DNA of 64,000 nt from [Actinomadura] parvosata subsp. kistnae. GTDB lineage: Bacteria; Actinomycetota; Actinomycetes; Streptosporangiales; Streptosporangiaceae. The translations under genes were made by a program, and so were the position numbers. Numbering within the stretch: position 1 is the first letter of the stretch; each line of letters begins with the position of its first letter. The notes beneath the pieces were generated by a model. That model searched no databases. It was not told the DNA's origin and worked only from the letters and a program-made list of their open reading frames with translations. This document shows, one piece after another, positions 16,318 to 24,895 of the stretch. Location of the stretch: assembly GCF_900323885.1 (NCBI RefSeq), contig NZ_OOHJ01000018.1, positions 3,769,001 to 3,833,000 on the forward strand, given 5' to 3'.

Positions 16318-17376
16318 TCAGCGCTCCACGTGGGCGAACAGGGCCTCCCACTTGTCCAGCACGTGGTCGAGGACGAACGACTCCGCCCTGGCCCGTGCGT
16401 CGGCGCCGACCCGCCGCCGCTCCTCCTCGTCGTCCACCAGCCGCCCCAGCTCCACCGCGAACGCGTCCACGTCGCCCGGCGGCACCAGCACCGCCCCGGT
16501 GGAGCGCACGCCGCCCGACACGTCGAAGGCCACGGCCGGCACCCCGTGCGCCGCCGCCTCCAGCAGCACCACGGGCAGCCCTTCGTACTCGCTGGTCAGC
16601 CCCACCACGGAGGCGGCCAGGTACTCGGCGGACATCGCGGCGGCGGGCACCGCGCCCCTGAACACCACCCGCCCGTCCACCCCTTCGCGCCGCGCGTGCG
16701 CGCGCAGCCGGGGCAGCTCGGCGCCGGAGCCGACGAGGTGCAGCTCCCACGGCTCGGGCGCGCCCGACCGGGCGAACGCGGTGATCAGCCGGTCGAAGCG
16801 CTTGACGCCCTCCAGCCGCCCCACCCCCAGCACCCGGGGCGACTCCAGCACGGACATCGCCCCCGGCCAGGCGGCCAGCGGGTTCGGCAGCGCGCAGGCG
16901 TTGGGCAGCAGCGCGTGCTCCGAGAACAGCCGGGCGTCGTCCTCGCTCAGGAAGACCGCCTGGTCCAGCTCCGGGTAGTGGCGCCGGATCGAGGCCAGGT
17001 GCCAGCAGTCGCGGGCGTGGTCGTAGGAGCCGTGGTACTGGCCGATCGGGCGCAGCGAGCCGGGCAGCAGCCGCGCGGTCCGCGCCACCACGGACGGCGA
17101 GGTCAGCACCGCGTAACCGGGCCCGACCTCGCCGAGCAGCGCCTTCAGCCGCCGGTCGGCCCGGCGGCGGGCCAGGCCCCCGGTCACCGGCCGGTTGCTG
17201 ATCACGTGGTGGTGGTAGAGCGGCCGATCCACGTAGCGGAACGGCGTCGCGGCCCGCTGCAGGCCGATGACGTGCACCTCGTGGCCGCGCTCGGCCAGCC
17301 CCTGGGCCAGGGTGTGGGTGACCTGCTGGATGCCGCCGAGGGTGTCGGCGTCGAGGCAGGTGAACACGACGGTCAT
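16318..17376 (-). CDS. GT4 glycosyltransferase
   Basis: A GT-B retaining glycosyltransferase of 352 residues. The N-terminal part has FTCLDADTLGGIQQVT and GLAERGHEVHVIGL. The C-terminal domain has VGRLEGVKRFDRLI, then LTSEYEGLPVVLLEA with the conserved EGLP and Glu of the GPGTF signature. It uses a nucleotide-activated sugar and a polymer or lipid acceptor on the cytosolic side. The ATG overlaps the stop of the upstream glycerophosphotransferase gene as ATGA, so the two form an operon. The sugar specificity is unknown. Confidence 0.9.
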   Translation of the reverse strand: MTVVFTCLDADTLGGIQQVTHTLAQGLAERGHEVHVIGLQRAATPFRYVDRPLYHHHVISNRPVTGGLARRRADRRLKALLGEVGPGYAVLTSPSVVARTARLLPGSLRPIGQYHGSYDHARDCWHLASIRRHYPELDQAVFLSEDDARLFSEHALLPNACALPNPLAAWPGAMSVLESPRVLGVGRLEGVKRFDRLITAFARSGAPEPWELHLVGSGAELPRLRAHARREGVDGRVVFRGAVPAAAMSAEYLAASVVGLTSEYEGLPVVLLEAAAHGVPAVAFDVSGGVRSTGAVLVPPGDVDAFAVELGRLVDDEEERRRVGADARARAESFVLDHVLDKWEALFAHVER

Positions 17377-20005
17377 CGCGCCGCCTGCCCGAAGAAGTCG
17401 GTCACGATCCTGGCCGCGGCGTCCCCGTGCTCGTCGGCGCACCACAGGTCGCGGAAGGCGGCGTAGCGCTCGGCGTACGTCTCGTGCACGGCGGGCAGCG
17501 CGCGCAGCACCGTCACCAGGTCCTCGGTCGTGGTCAGGCACGGGCCCGGCGCGATCGACGGCAGGTCGTGGTAGACGCCGCGCTCGGAGAGCCGGTAGTC
17601 GTCCCAGTCGTCGATGAAGAAGATCATCGGCTTGCCCGTCACGGCGTAGTCGCACATGACGGAGGAGTAGTCCGTCAGCAGCGCGTCCGAGGCCAGGATC
17701 AGCTCGTTGATCTCCGGATAGGACGAGGCGTCGCGGACGAAGTGCCGCAGGTGCTCGGGCGGGCTGTAGCGCTCGACCGGGTGCGTACGCAGCACGACCA
17801 CCCAGTCCTGGGCCAGCTCCTCGGCCAGCAGCTCCAGATCCACCCGGATGGACTTGCCGCTGTTCTTCGCCCGATCCCGGTAAGTAGGCGCATAAAGCAG
17901 GATTTGTCGCCCGGGTGGCACCTCCAGCCGCTCCCGCACGTCGTCCGTCCGCCGGGCCTGGACGAGCGCGTCGCACCGGGGCGTCCCGCACCGGTACACC
18001 TTGCCCGCGTACCCGTTCGACGGCAGGAACACCCGCGAGAACTCCGCGCTCGGCGACACCAGCGCGTCCCACCGCGCCACCGCGGCCCGCCACTGCGCGC
18101 GCGGCCCGTCGAAGTCGCCGCGCAGGTCCGGCGCGTCGAACCCGATCGACTTGATCCCCTGCCCATGCCAGGTCTGCAGGTAGCGGGTGCCCTTCGGCTT
18201 GGGGTAGTCGAGCGGGAAGCCGTGGCTGTCGACCCAGATCCCGGCCCTGGCCAGCGTGTAGACGTAGCGCCAGCTCCCGCGCCGCACGAGCCGTACGTCG
18301 GAGGGGAAGCTCGCGCGCCCCTTCGCCACCGACCAGACGGCCTCGATGGGCAGGCCGCGCCGCCTGATCTCCTCGTAGATGGCGCGCGGGCTGCCGTTGT
18401 AGCCCTTGCCCACGTCCGACTCGAACAACGCCAGGTTCCGGCGCCGCGGCAGCACCCTGATCAGCACCTTGTACGCCCGGAGCTTGTTCGCCGGCGTGCT
18501 GACCCGCTTGATCAGCCGCCGCCTGACCCGCCGCCACAACGACCGGGCGGCCGGGGCGGGCCGCACACACAGGTAGGCGGCGTACCCCTCGGTCGTGACC
18601 GTGCCGCCGGGCAGCTCGATCGGCTCGGTGTGCGGATCGGCGATGATCCGGTCGGTCGTGGTGTGCCCGTCGGAGGTCCGGGTGAAGCCGATGCGCGGCT
18701 CGCACCGGCCCCTGGGGGTGAACGTGACCGTGGAGACGTATCCGCCCTCGCCGGACGGCTCGGGCGAGATCGGGATGCGTACCTTGCCGAGCTGCAGGAA
18801 CGCCGACCACTCCGACGGCAGCGCGCCGAACGGGTCGTACGTGCGCACGGTCATCCGCACCCGCTCGCCGTCGGAGACCAGGGCCGCGACCTCGTGGCGC
18901 AGCCTGGAGGCGCTGAACGGCAGCTCGGCCAGCCGCAGCGCGGTGATGTCCAGGCCGGGCGCGACCGTGGTGCCCCAGTAGGTGCGCCCGCCGACCTGCA
19001 CGGCCGCCCGGGGCGGGGCGTGCGGCCCCGTCAGCGAGCCCGCCGCGATGCGCAGGTCCTCGACGCGGTCGTCCAGGATGAGCCGGCAGCAGACCCGGTC
19101 CAGCGGGCCGACCCGCTCGAAGACCTCGGCGGGCAGCTCCTCCAGGTACGGCCGGACGATCGCGGCGAACTCCTTGACCCACACCGCGTCCCGCAGCGGC
19201 AGCGGGTTGAGGTAGACCCGCAGGTCCTGGCGCAGGAACCGGTACTGCCGGTGCGGCACCAGGTCCGCGGCCCGTGCTCGCGCAGCAGGTCGTCGCTCAG
19301 GCGGGCGGCGATCACCCGCTGGCGCACGTTCGCGAGGTCGTCGATGCTCAGCGAGATCGAGTCGTTGGTGGGGGCCCGGTGCCAGTGGTAGACCGTCCAC
19401 GGCACGACCGCGAACCGGCGGGCCAGCGCGTACAGCTCGGCGGCGAAGACGTGGTCCTCGTAGTGGATGTCCTCGGGGAAGCGCAGCACGTGCTCGCGCA
19501 GGAACTCCACGTCGTAGAGCTTGTTGGTGCTGAAGGAGTCGAGGAACAGCTCGGGCTCCTGCCTGATGCCCTCGACCACGCGCCGCCGCGCGAACAACGA
19601 CGGATAGTACGGCCGCAGCCGCCCGCTCGGCTCGAACAGCCGGGAGATCTGCCCCGACACGAAGTCGGCCCCGGTCCGCTCGATCTCGGTGAGCAGGCTC
19701 TTGCAGGCGTGCCTGGGCAGCTCGTCGTCGCTGTCGAGGAACATCACGTACGGCGCGGCGGCCGCGTCGATCCCGTCGTTGCGCGGCGCCCCGCAACCAC
19801 CGCTGTTGTGCGGCCTGCGCAGGTAACGCACGCGCGGGTCGGCCTCGGCGAGCCGCCGCGCCACCTCCGGCGTGCCGTCGGTGCTGGCGTCGTCGGAGAT
19901 GATCACCTCCAGGTCGCGCAGCGACTGCCGGAGGACGGAGCGCACCGCTCTGGGCAGGCGCTCGGCGTCGTTGTAGGTGATGACGACGACGGTGCAGTCC
20001 GGCAT
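17373..20005 (-). pseudogene. GT2 / CDP-glycerol glycerophosphotransferase, frameshifted
   Basis: Read across one corrected base this would be a protein of about 877 residues. The N-terminal GT2 domain (20005 to about 19275) has VVVITYNDAERL, DDAST and FLDSDDELP. A beta-rich middle domain follows, then a C-terminal TagF/TagB-type CDP-glycerol:polyol glycerophosphotransferase domain with LQTWHGQG, LLYAPTYRD and LLTDYSSVMCDY. The frames change near 19262-19280: the GT2 frame runs REHGPRTWCR, while the next frame gives AADLVPHRQYRF. One missing G in the CCC/GGG run at 19271-19273 explains it. It may be a sequencing error or a genuine break. Two separate proteins (19031-20005, and 17373 to about 19260) are possible. 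The C-terminal stop couples to the GT4 start. Confidence 0.85.
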
Positions 20006-20096
20006 CCCGCGAGTCCTCCCCCTAGTTCCCCAGCGGGAGTGACACTTCCCCCAGGACGAGGGAAGCGTCCGGACTTTAGGGAGTATTTGCTGAAAA

Positions 20097-20822
20097 TCAG
20101 CGCATAAGCCGACGTATCACCCAAATAACGACAAGTAGTACGGCGAGGCCGCCCACGACCGGCGCCAGCCGCTTCAGCAGCGGCTGCCCGGCGATCTCCA
20201 GCAGGTCGAGCGCCTCCTCGTCGGGCGAGCGCGACGTCCGCAGCGTGCCGATCGGCCGGACGTCCTGATCCGGCACCGCGCTCAGATGCCGCTCCTCCTG
20301 CTGCGTCTCCTGCTGGGCCTCTTGCTGGGTCCCTTCCTGGGGCTCCTGGACCGGCGCCACCGGCTCGATCACCGGCTCCGACAGCAGCTCCGACAGGTTC
20401 GCCGCGAACTTCTCGATGAGCTTGCCGCCCACCTCGGCCATCACGCCCCGCCCGAACTGCGCGGGCCGGCCGGTCACGTTGAACGACGTCTCGACCGTCA
20501 CCAGCGTGGCCTCCTCGCGCGGCTCCATGCGCGCCTTGACCGTGGCGGCGGCCGTGCCCGAACCCCTGGCCTCCTTGCCCGACGCCTGGATGGTGAGCGA
20601 GTAGGAGTCTTTGTCCACGTCCTCGAACCTGGCCGTGCCGCGGTAGGTGACCGTGATCGGGCCGACCTTGACCTTCATCCTGCCGGTGAACTCGTCACCC
20701 TCGAAGATGTCCAGAGTCGCCCCGGGCAGGCACGGCGCGACCCGCTCGACGTCGAGCAACACGGCCCACGCCTGCTCGACCGGTACGGGAACAGTGAACT
20801 CGTGCTCGAACCGCATCGCCAT
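20097..20822 (-). CDS. CoxG-like SRPBCC protein with C-terminal membrane anchor
   Basis: The first 150 residues form a CoxG/SRPBCC (polyketide-cyclase-like) domain: FEHEFTVPVPVEQAWAVL, LPGATL, VGPITVTYRGTARF and RPAQFGRGVM. A Gln/Glu-rich linker (near 165-185) leads to a single C-terminal transmembrane helix (VVGGLAVLLVVIWVIRR). CoxG proteins of CO dehydrogenase operons help bind the enzyme to the membrane. AAGGAG seven bases before the first ATG supports the start. It is the last gene of the small-large-medium-CoxG operon, 76 bp after the medium subunit. Confidence 0.88.
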   Translation of the reverse strand: MAMRFEHEFTVPVPVEQAWAVLLDVERVAPCLPGATLDIFEGDEFTGRMKVKVGPITVTYRGTARFEDVDKDSYSLTIQASGKEARGSGTAAATVKARMEPREEATLVTVETSFNVTGRPAQFGRGVMAEVGGKLIEKFAANLSELLSEPVIEPVAPVQEPQEGTQQEAQQETQQEERHLSAVPDQDVRPIGTLRTSRSPDEEALDLLEIAGQPLLKRLAPVVGGLAVLLVVIWVIRRLMR

Positions 20823-20898
20823 CGATTCGCTCCTTGTCCGATGCCAGTGACCCTACGACGGGTCGGGGGCGCCCCGGAAGAGGCGCCCCCGCCACAGA

Positions 20899-21753
20899 TC
20901 AGGGCGCCCCGGCCGCCGCCCGCACCGCCCGGTCGGTCAGCACCTTGGCCAGGTGCCGGCGGTAGTCCGGCTGGGCGTGCAGGTCCGCCGGCGGCGAGGT
21001 GTCGGCCGCCGCCTCCACGCACGCCTGCCGTACCTGGTCGCCCAGCTCCACGCCCTGCAGCGCGGTCTCGACGGCCCGCGCCCGCACCGGTGTCGGGCCC
21101 ATGTTCGTCAGCGCGATCCGCGCCTCGGCGATCGAGCCGTTCGAGCGCCTGACCGCCGCCGCCACGCCGACGATGGCCCACGCCTGGGCGGTGCGGTGGA
21201 ACTTCTCGTAGTGGAAGCCCCAGCCCGCGCCCAGCTTCGGGATCCGCACCCCGGCCAGGATCTCGCCCTGCCGCAGCGACGACTCCAGGTAGTCGACGAA
21301 GAACTCGGCCGCCGGGATCTCCCGCTCACCCGACGCCGACGCGGCCACGAACACGCCGTCCAGCGCCAGCACCGCGGCCGGCAGGTCACCGGCCGGGTCC
21401 GCGTGCGCCAGCGAGCCGCCGAACGTGCCCCGGTGCCTGATCGCCGGATCGGCCACCTGCGCCGCCGTCAGCGCCAGCAGCGGGCAGCCCTCGCGTACGA
21501 CAGGGGAGCGCATGACCTCGTCGTGCGTGGTCATCGCACCGATGTGGACGTGGTCGCCGCGGTCGTGCACGCCCCGCAGGTCGGCCAGCCGGCCGATGTC
21601 CACCAGCTTCGACGGGTACGCCAGCCGCAGCCGCAGGAACGGCAGCAGCGACTGCCCGCCCGCCAGGACCTTCGCGTCCTCGTCGGAGCCGAGCTCCTGG
21701 CACGCCTCGGCCAGCGACGCCGGCCGCACGTAGTCGAACTGCGCGGGGATCAT
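20899..21753 (-). CDS. Molybdenum hydroxylase FAD-binding (medium) subunit
   Basis: A 284-residue FAD-binding subunit of the xanthine dehydrogenase/CO dehydrogenase family. AGGQSLLPFLRLRLA near residues 32-46 and RHRGTFGGSLAHADPAGD near 105-122 are the two FAD-binding glycine motifs. GGAAGGAG seven bases upstream fixes the ATG at 21753, which overlaps the large-subunit stop as ATGA. It passes electrons from the iron-sulfur subunit to FAD in the heterotrimer. Confidence 0.92.
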   Translation of the reverse strand: MIPAQFDYVRPASLAEACQELGSDEDAKVLAGGQSLLPFLRLRLAYPSKLVDIGRLADLRGVHDRGDHVHIGAMTTHDEVMRSPVVREGCPLLALTAAQVADPAIRHRGTFGGSLAHADPAGDLPAAVLALDGVFVAASASGEREIPAAEFFVDYLESSLRQGEILAGVRIPKLGAGWGFHYEKFHRTAQAWAIVGVAAAVRRSNGSIAEARIALTNMGPTPVRARAVETALQGVELGDQVRQACVEAAADTSPPADLHAQPDYRRHLAKVLTDRAVRAAAGAP

Positions 21754-24101
21754 CGCCGTGCTCCTTCCAGCGTGCGATCTTGTAGGGCGCGCCAGACCCG
21801 CTCCGGCGTACAGGGCATGCGGACGTCGTTGATGCCGTACGGGCGCAGCGCGTCCACGATCGCGTTCACCACGGCCGGGGTCGCGGCGATCGTGCCCGCC
21901 TCGCCCACGCCCTTCACGCCCAGCGGGTTGCTCGTCGCCGGCGACTCGGTCCGGTCGAGGGCGAAGTCCGGCAGGTCCGCGGCCGACGGCAGCAGGTAGT
22001 CGGCCATCGTCGTGGTCAGCAGGTTGCCGTCGGCGTCGTACACGGCCTCCTCGAACAGGGCCTGCGCGACCCCCTGCGCGATGCCGCCGTGCAGCTGGCC
22101 GTCCACGATCAGCGGGTTGACGACCTTGCCGACGTCGTCCACCGCCACGTACGAGCGGATCTTCACCATGCCCGTCTCGGTGTCGACCTCCACCGCGCAC
22201 AGGTGGGTGCCGTGCGGGAAGGAGAAGTTGTCCGGGTCGAACGTGGCGTCGGAGTCGAGCCGCGCCTCCACCCCGTCGGGCAGGTCGTGCGCCGCGAACG
22301 CGGCCAGCGCCAGCTCCTGGATCGTGGTCTGCGACTCGGTGCCCCGCACCTTGAACGCGCCCGCCTCGAACTCCAGGTCGTCCGGCGAGCATTCGAGCAC
22401 GTGCGCGGCCAGCCTGCGGGCCTTGTCCTTGACCTTGTCGCACGCCTTCAGCACCGCGATGCCGCCGATGGTCAGCGAGCGCGAGCCGTAGGTGTCCAGA
22501 CCCTTCGGCGAGATCGCCGTGTCGCCGTGCAGCACCGTGACGTCCTCGAACGGCACCCCGAGCGCGTCGGCCACGATCTGGCTCCACGCCGTCACGTGCC
22601 CCTGCCCGTGCGGCGAGCTGCCGGTGACGACCTCCACCTTGCCCGTCGGCAACACCCGCACCGAGCCGTGCTCCCAGCCGCCCGCCCCGGCGTTCTCGCT
22701 GCCGAACCAGCGCGACGGCCCCAGCCCGCACATCTCCGTGTACGTGCTGACCCCGATCCCGAGCTGGACCGGGTCGCCCCGGTCACGCCGGTCGTTCTGC
22801 TCCGCGCGCAGCTTGTCGTAGCCGAACAGGGCCATCGCCCGGTCCGTCGCCGCCTCGTAGTTGCCCGAGTCGTAGGTCAGGCCCGAGATCGTGGTGAACG
22901 GGAACTCGTCGTGCCTGATCCAGTTGCGCCGCCGCACCTCCAGCGGGTCCAGGCCCAGCTCGGCGGCCAGCTCGTCCATCATCCGCTCGATGCCGAACGT
23001 GGCCTCCGGCCGCCCGGCGCCCCGGTAGGCGTCCGTCGGCATCTTCGTGGTGAACACGCCCGTGCAGGCGAACTCGTAGGCGTCCATCTTGTAGATGGCG
23101 TTGAACATCTGCGCCCCGAGCAGCGGCACCGCCGGCGTCAGCAGCACCAGGTACGCGCCCATGTCGGCCAGCAGCTCCACCTGGAGCCCGCGGATCCGCC
23201 CGTCGGAGTCGGCCGCCAGCCGCAGGTGCTGGATCTGGTCACGGCCGTGGTGCACCGTCAGGTTGCCCTCCGAGCGCGACTCCGTCCACTTCACCGGCCT
23301 GCCCAGCCGGCGGGCCAGCAGCAGGCACAGCACCTCCTCCGCGGTCACCTGCAGCTTCGAGCCGAACCCGCCGCCCACGTCGGGGGCGACCACCCGCAGC
23401 TTGTGCTCGGCCACGCCGGTCACCAGCGCCAGCATGGTGCGCAGGATGTGCGGGATCTGGGTGGACGTCCACATCGTGAACGTGTCGCCGTCGGTCTCGC
23501 ACAGCACCGCCCGCGGCTCCATCGCGCTCGGGATCAGCCGCTGCTGCACGAACGTGCGGTCGATGACCACCGGCGCGTCCCTGAACGCCGCCTCCAGGTC
23601 CCCCGACGTCGTCCGGTACGTGAAGGCCCGGTTGCCCGTCTCGTGCACCTTGGCGGCCGACTCCGACAGCGCCTCGTTCATGTCGAGCACCGCGGGCAGC
23701 TGCTCGTAGTCGACCTCGATCGCCTCCAAGGCGTCCGCCGCCCGGTAACGGTCGGTCGCCACCACGCAGGCCACCGCCTCGCCGACGTAGCGGACCTCCG
23801 AGACCGCCATCGGCGGATGCTCCGGGATGACCGTGTCGCCGCTGCGCGGCCACGCGCACGGCAGGCTGCCCTGCTCTTCCCGGAAGTCCTGGCCGCTGAA
23901 CGCCGCCACGACCCCCGGCAGACCGCGCGCCCCCGACACGTCGATCCTGGCGATCCTCGCGTGCGCCATCGGGCTGCGCAGGAACATCACGTGCAGGGTG
24001 CCAGGGCGCGAGAGGTTGTCCGTCCACTGGGTGCGCCCCGTCAGCAGCCTCGCGTCCTCCTTGCGCCGGCGCGGCCGGCCCACCTCCTGGTCCACGGTCA
24101 T
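21750..24101 (-). CDS. Molybdopterin-binding large subunit, form-II CoxL-like
   Basis: A 783-residue molybdopterin-cytosine-dinucleotide-binding catalytic subunit. GGGFGSKLQ near residue 235 and a conserved C-terminal GVKGVGEAGTIA block are present. The active-site loop reads AYRGAGR, the form-II signature, and not AYxCSFR of form-I CO dehydrogenase. The substrate is therefore probably not CO but an aldehyde, purine or other heterocycle. The ATG at 24101 overlaps the small-subunit stop as ATGA. Gene order S-L-M also matches form-II operons. The specific substrate cannot be told. Confidence 0.92.
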   Translation of the reverse strand: MTVDQEVGRPRRRKEDARLLTGRTQWTDNLSRPGTLHVMFLRSPMAHARIARIDVSGARGLPGVVAAFSGQDFREEQGSLPCAWPRSGDTVIPEHPPMAVSEVRYVGEAVACVVATDRYRAADALEAIEVDYEQLPAVLDMNEALSESAAKVHETGNRAFTYRTTSGDLEAAFRDAPVVIDRTFVQQRLIPSAMEPRAVLCETDGDTFTMWTSTQIPHILRTMLALVTGVAEHKLRVVAPDVGGGFGSKLQVTAEEVLCLLLARRLGRPVKWTESRSEGNLTVHHGRDQIQHLRLAADSDGRIRGLQVELLADMGAYLVLLTPAVPLLGAQMFNAIYKMDAYEFACTGVFTTKMPTDAYRGAGRPEATFGIERMMDELAAELGLDPLEVRRRNWIRHDEFPFTTISGLTYDSGNYEAATDRAMALFGYDKLRAEQNDRRDRGDPVQLGIGVSTYTEMCGLGPSRWFGSENAGAGGWEHGSVRVLPTGKVEVVTGSSPHGQGHVTAWSQIVADALGVPFEDVTVLHGDTAISPKGLDTYGSRSLTIGGIAVLKACDKVKDKARRLAAHVLECSPDDLEFEAGAFKVRGTESQTTIQELALAAFAAHDLPDGVEARLDSDATFDPDNFSFPHGTHLCAVEVDTETGMVKIRSYVAVDDVGKVVNPLIVDGQLHGGIAQGVAQALFEEAVYDADGNLLTTTMADYLLPSAADLPDFALDRTESPATSNPLGVKGVGEAGTIAATPAVVNAIVDALRPYGINDVRMPCTPERVWRALQDRTLEGARR

Positions 24102-24580
24102 GGCCGGCTCACCGCCTGACCCATCTCCTGCGCGCCCCTGCGGACGGCCCGCACGATGTTGCAGTATCCGGTGCAGCGGCAGAGATTGCCCTCCAGCCCC
24201 TGCCTGATCGTCTCCTCCGACGGGTCGGGATCCTGCCTGAGCAGGTCGATCGCCGCCATGACCATGCCGGGCGTGCAGTAGCCGCACTGCAACGCGTGCT
24301 CTTCGTGGAAGGCCTGCTGCATCGGGTGCAGGGAGCCGTTGGCGCCCAGACCCTCGATGGTGACGACGTCGCAGCCGTCGGCCTGGACGGCGAGCACCGA
24401 GCAGCTCTTGGCGCTCTTGCCGTCGAGCAGGACCGTGCAGGCGCCGCAGTTGCTCGTGTCGCAGCCCACGGGGGTGCCGGTCTTGCCCAGGCGTTCTCGT
24501 AGCAGGTGGACGAGCAGGAGCCGCGGCTCGACGTCCTGCTCGTACTGGATACCGTCGACAGTGACGGTGATTCGGGGCAT
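24098..24580 (-). CDS. Molybdenum hydroxylase [2Fe-2S] (small) subunit
   Basis: A 160-residue ferredoxin-like subunit binding two [2Fe-2S] clusters. The N-terminal cluster ligands are in GCDTSNCGACTVLLDG, and the C-terminal ones in QCGYCTPGM and CRCTGYCNI. It transfers electrons from the molybdenum site to the FAD subunit. GGGAGG four bases before the ATG at 24580 settles the start. It is the first gene of the operon and is coupled to the large subunit by an ATGA overlap. Confidence 0.94.
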   Translation of the reverse strand: MPRITVTVDGIQYEQDVEPRLLLVHLLRERLGKTGTPVGCDTSNCGACTVLLDGKSAKSCSVLAVQADGCDVVTIEGLGANGSLHPMQQAFHEEHALQCGYCTPGMVMAAIDLLRQDPDPSEETIRQGLEGNLCRCTGYCNIVRAVRRGAQEMGQAVSRP

Positions 24581-24691
24581 ACGTCCTCCCTCAGGAGCAG
24601 GGGGAAAGGCGGACACTCCCGAACCTACGCCGGGGTTTTTCCCGGTCAAGGGTTACTCACCGCGCTTGTTCGCCGGGGTTACTTGCCGGGG

Positions 24692-24895
24692 TTACTTGCC
24701 GCGCACCACCCGCGCCAGGATCGCCACCAGCCCCGCGCCGGCCAGCCCCAGCACCAGCACCCCGACCAGGACCAGCGGATCCCCGATCGTGCGGGTCACC
24801 ACCAGGATGCCCAGCACGATGAAGAGCAGGCCGCTCAGCAGGGCCATCCAGTCCGTCCGGTGCACGCGACGGGGCCGCTCCACCTCACGCGGCAC
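24692..24895 (-). CDS. Small two-helix membrane protein
   Basis: A 67-residue protein with a basic N-terminus (PREVERPRRVHR) and two hydrophobic helices, roughly 17-36 and 41-62. No family is recognised. The GTG start at 24895 lies 11 bp inside the end of the PspC-domain gene, so the two are probably translated together. A role in the same envelope-stress module is likely but unproven. Confidence 0.7.
   Translation of the reverse strand: MPREVERPRRVHRTDWMALLSGLLFIVLGILVVTRTIGDPLVLVGVLVLGLAGAGLVAILARVVRGK

Noticed and set aside
19262..19280. Programmed ribosomal frameshift in the glycerophosphotransferase gene
   Set aside because: The site has only a GGG run with no slippery heptamer or obvious downstream stimulatory structure. 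A simple one-base indel is more likely.
20899..24580. Annotation as aerobic CO dehydrogenase (coxMSL form I)
   Set aside because: The large-subunit active-site loop is AYRGAGR instead of AYxCSFR and the gene order is S-L-M, so it is a form-II-type molybdenum hydroxylase.
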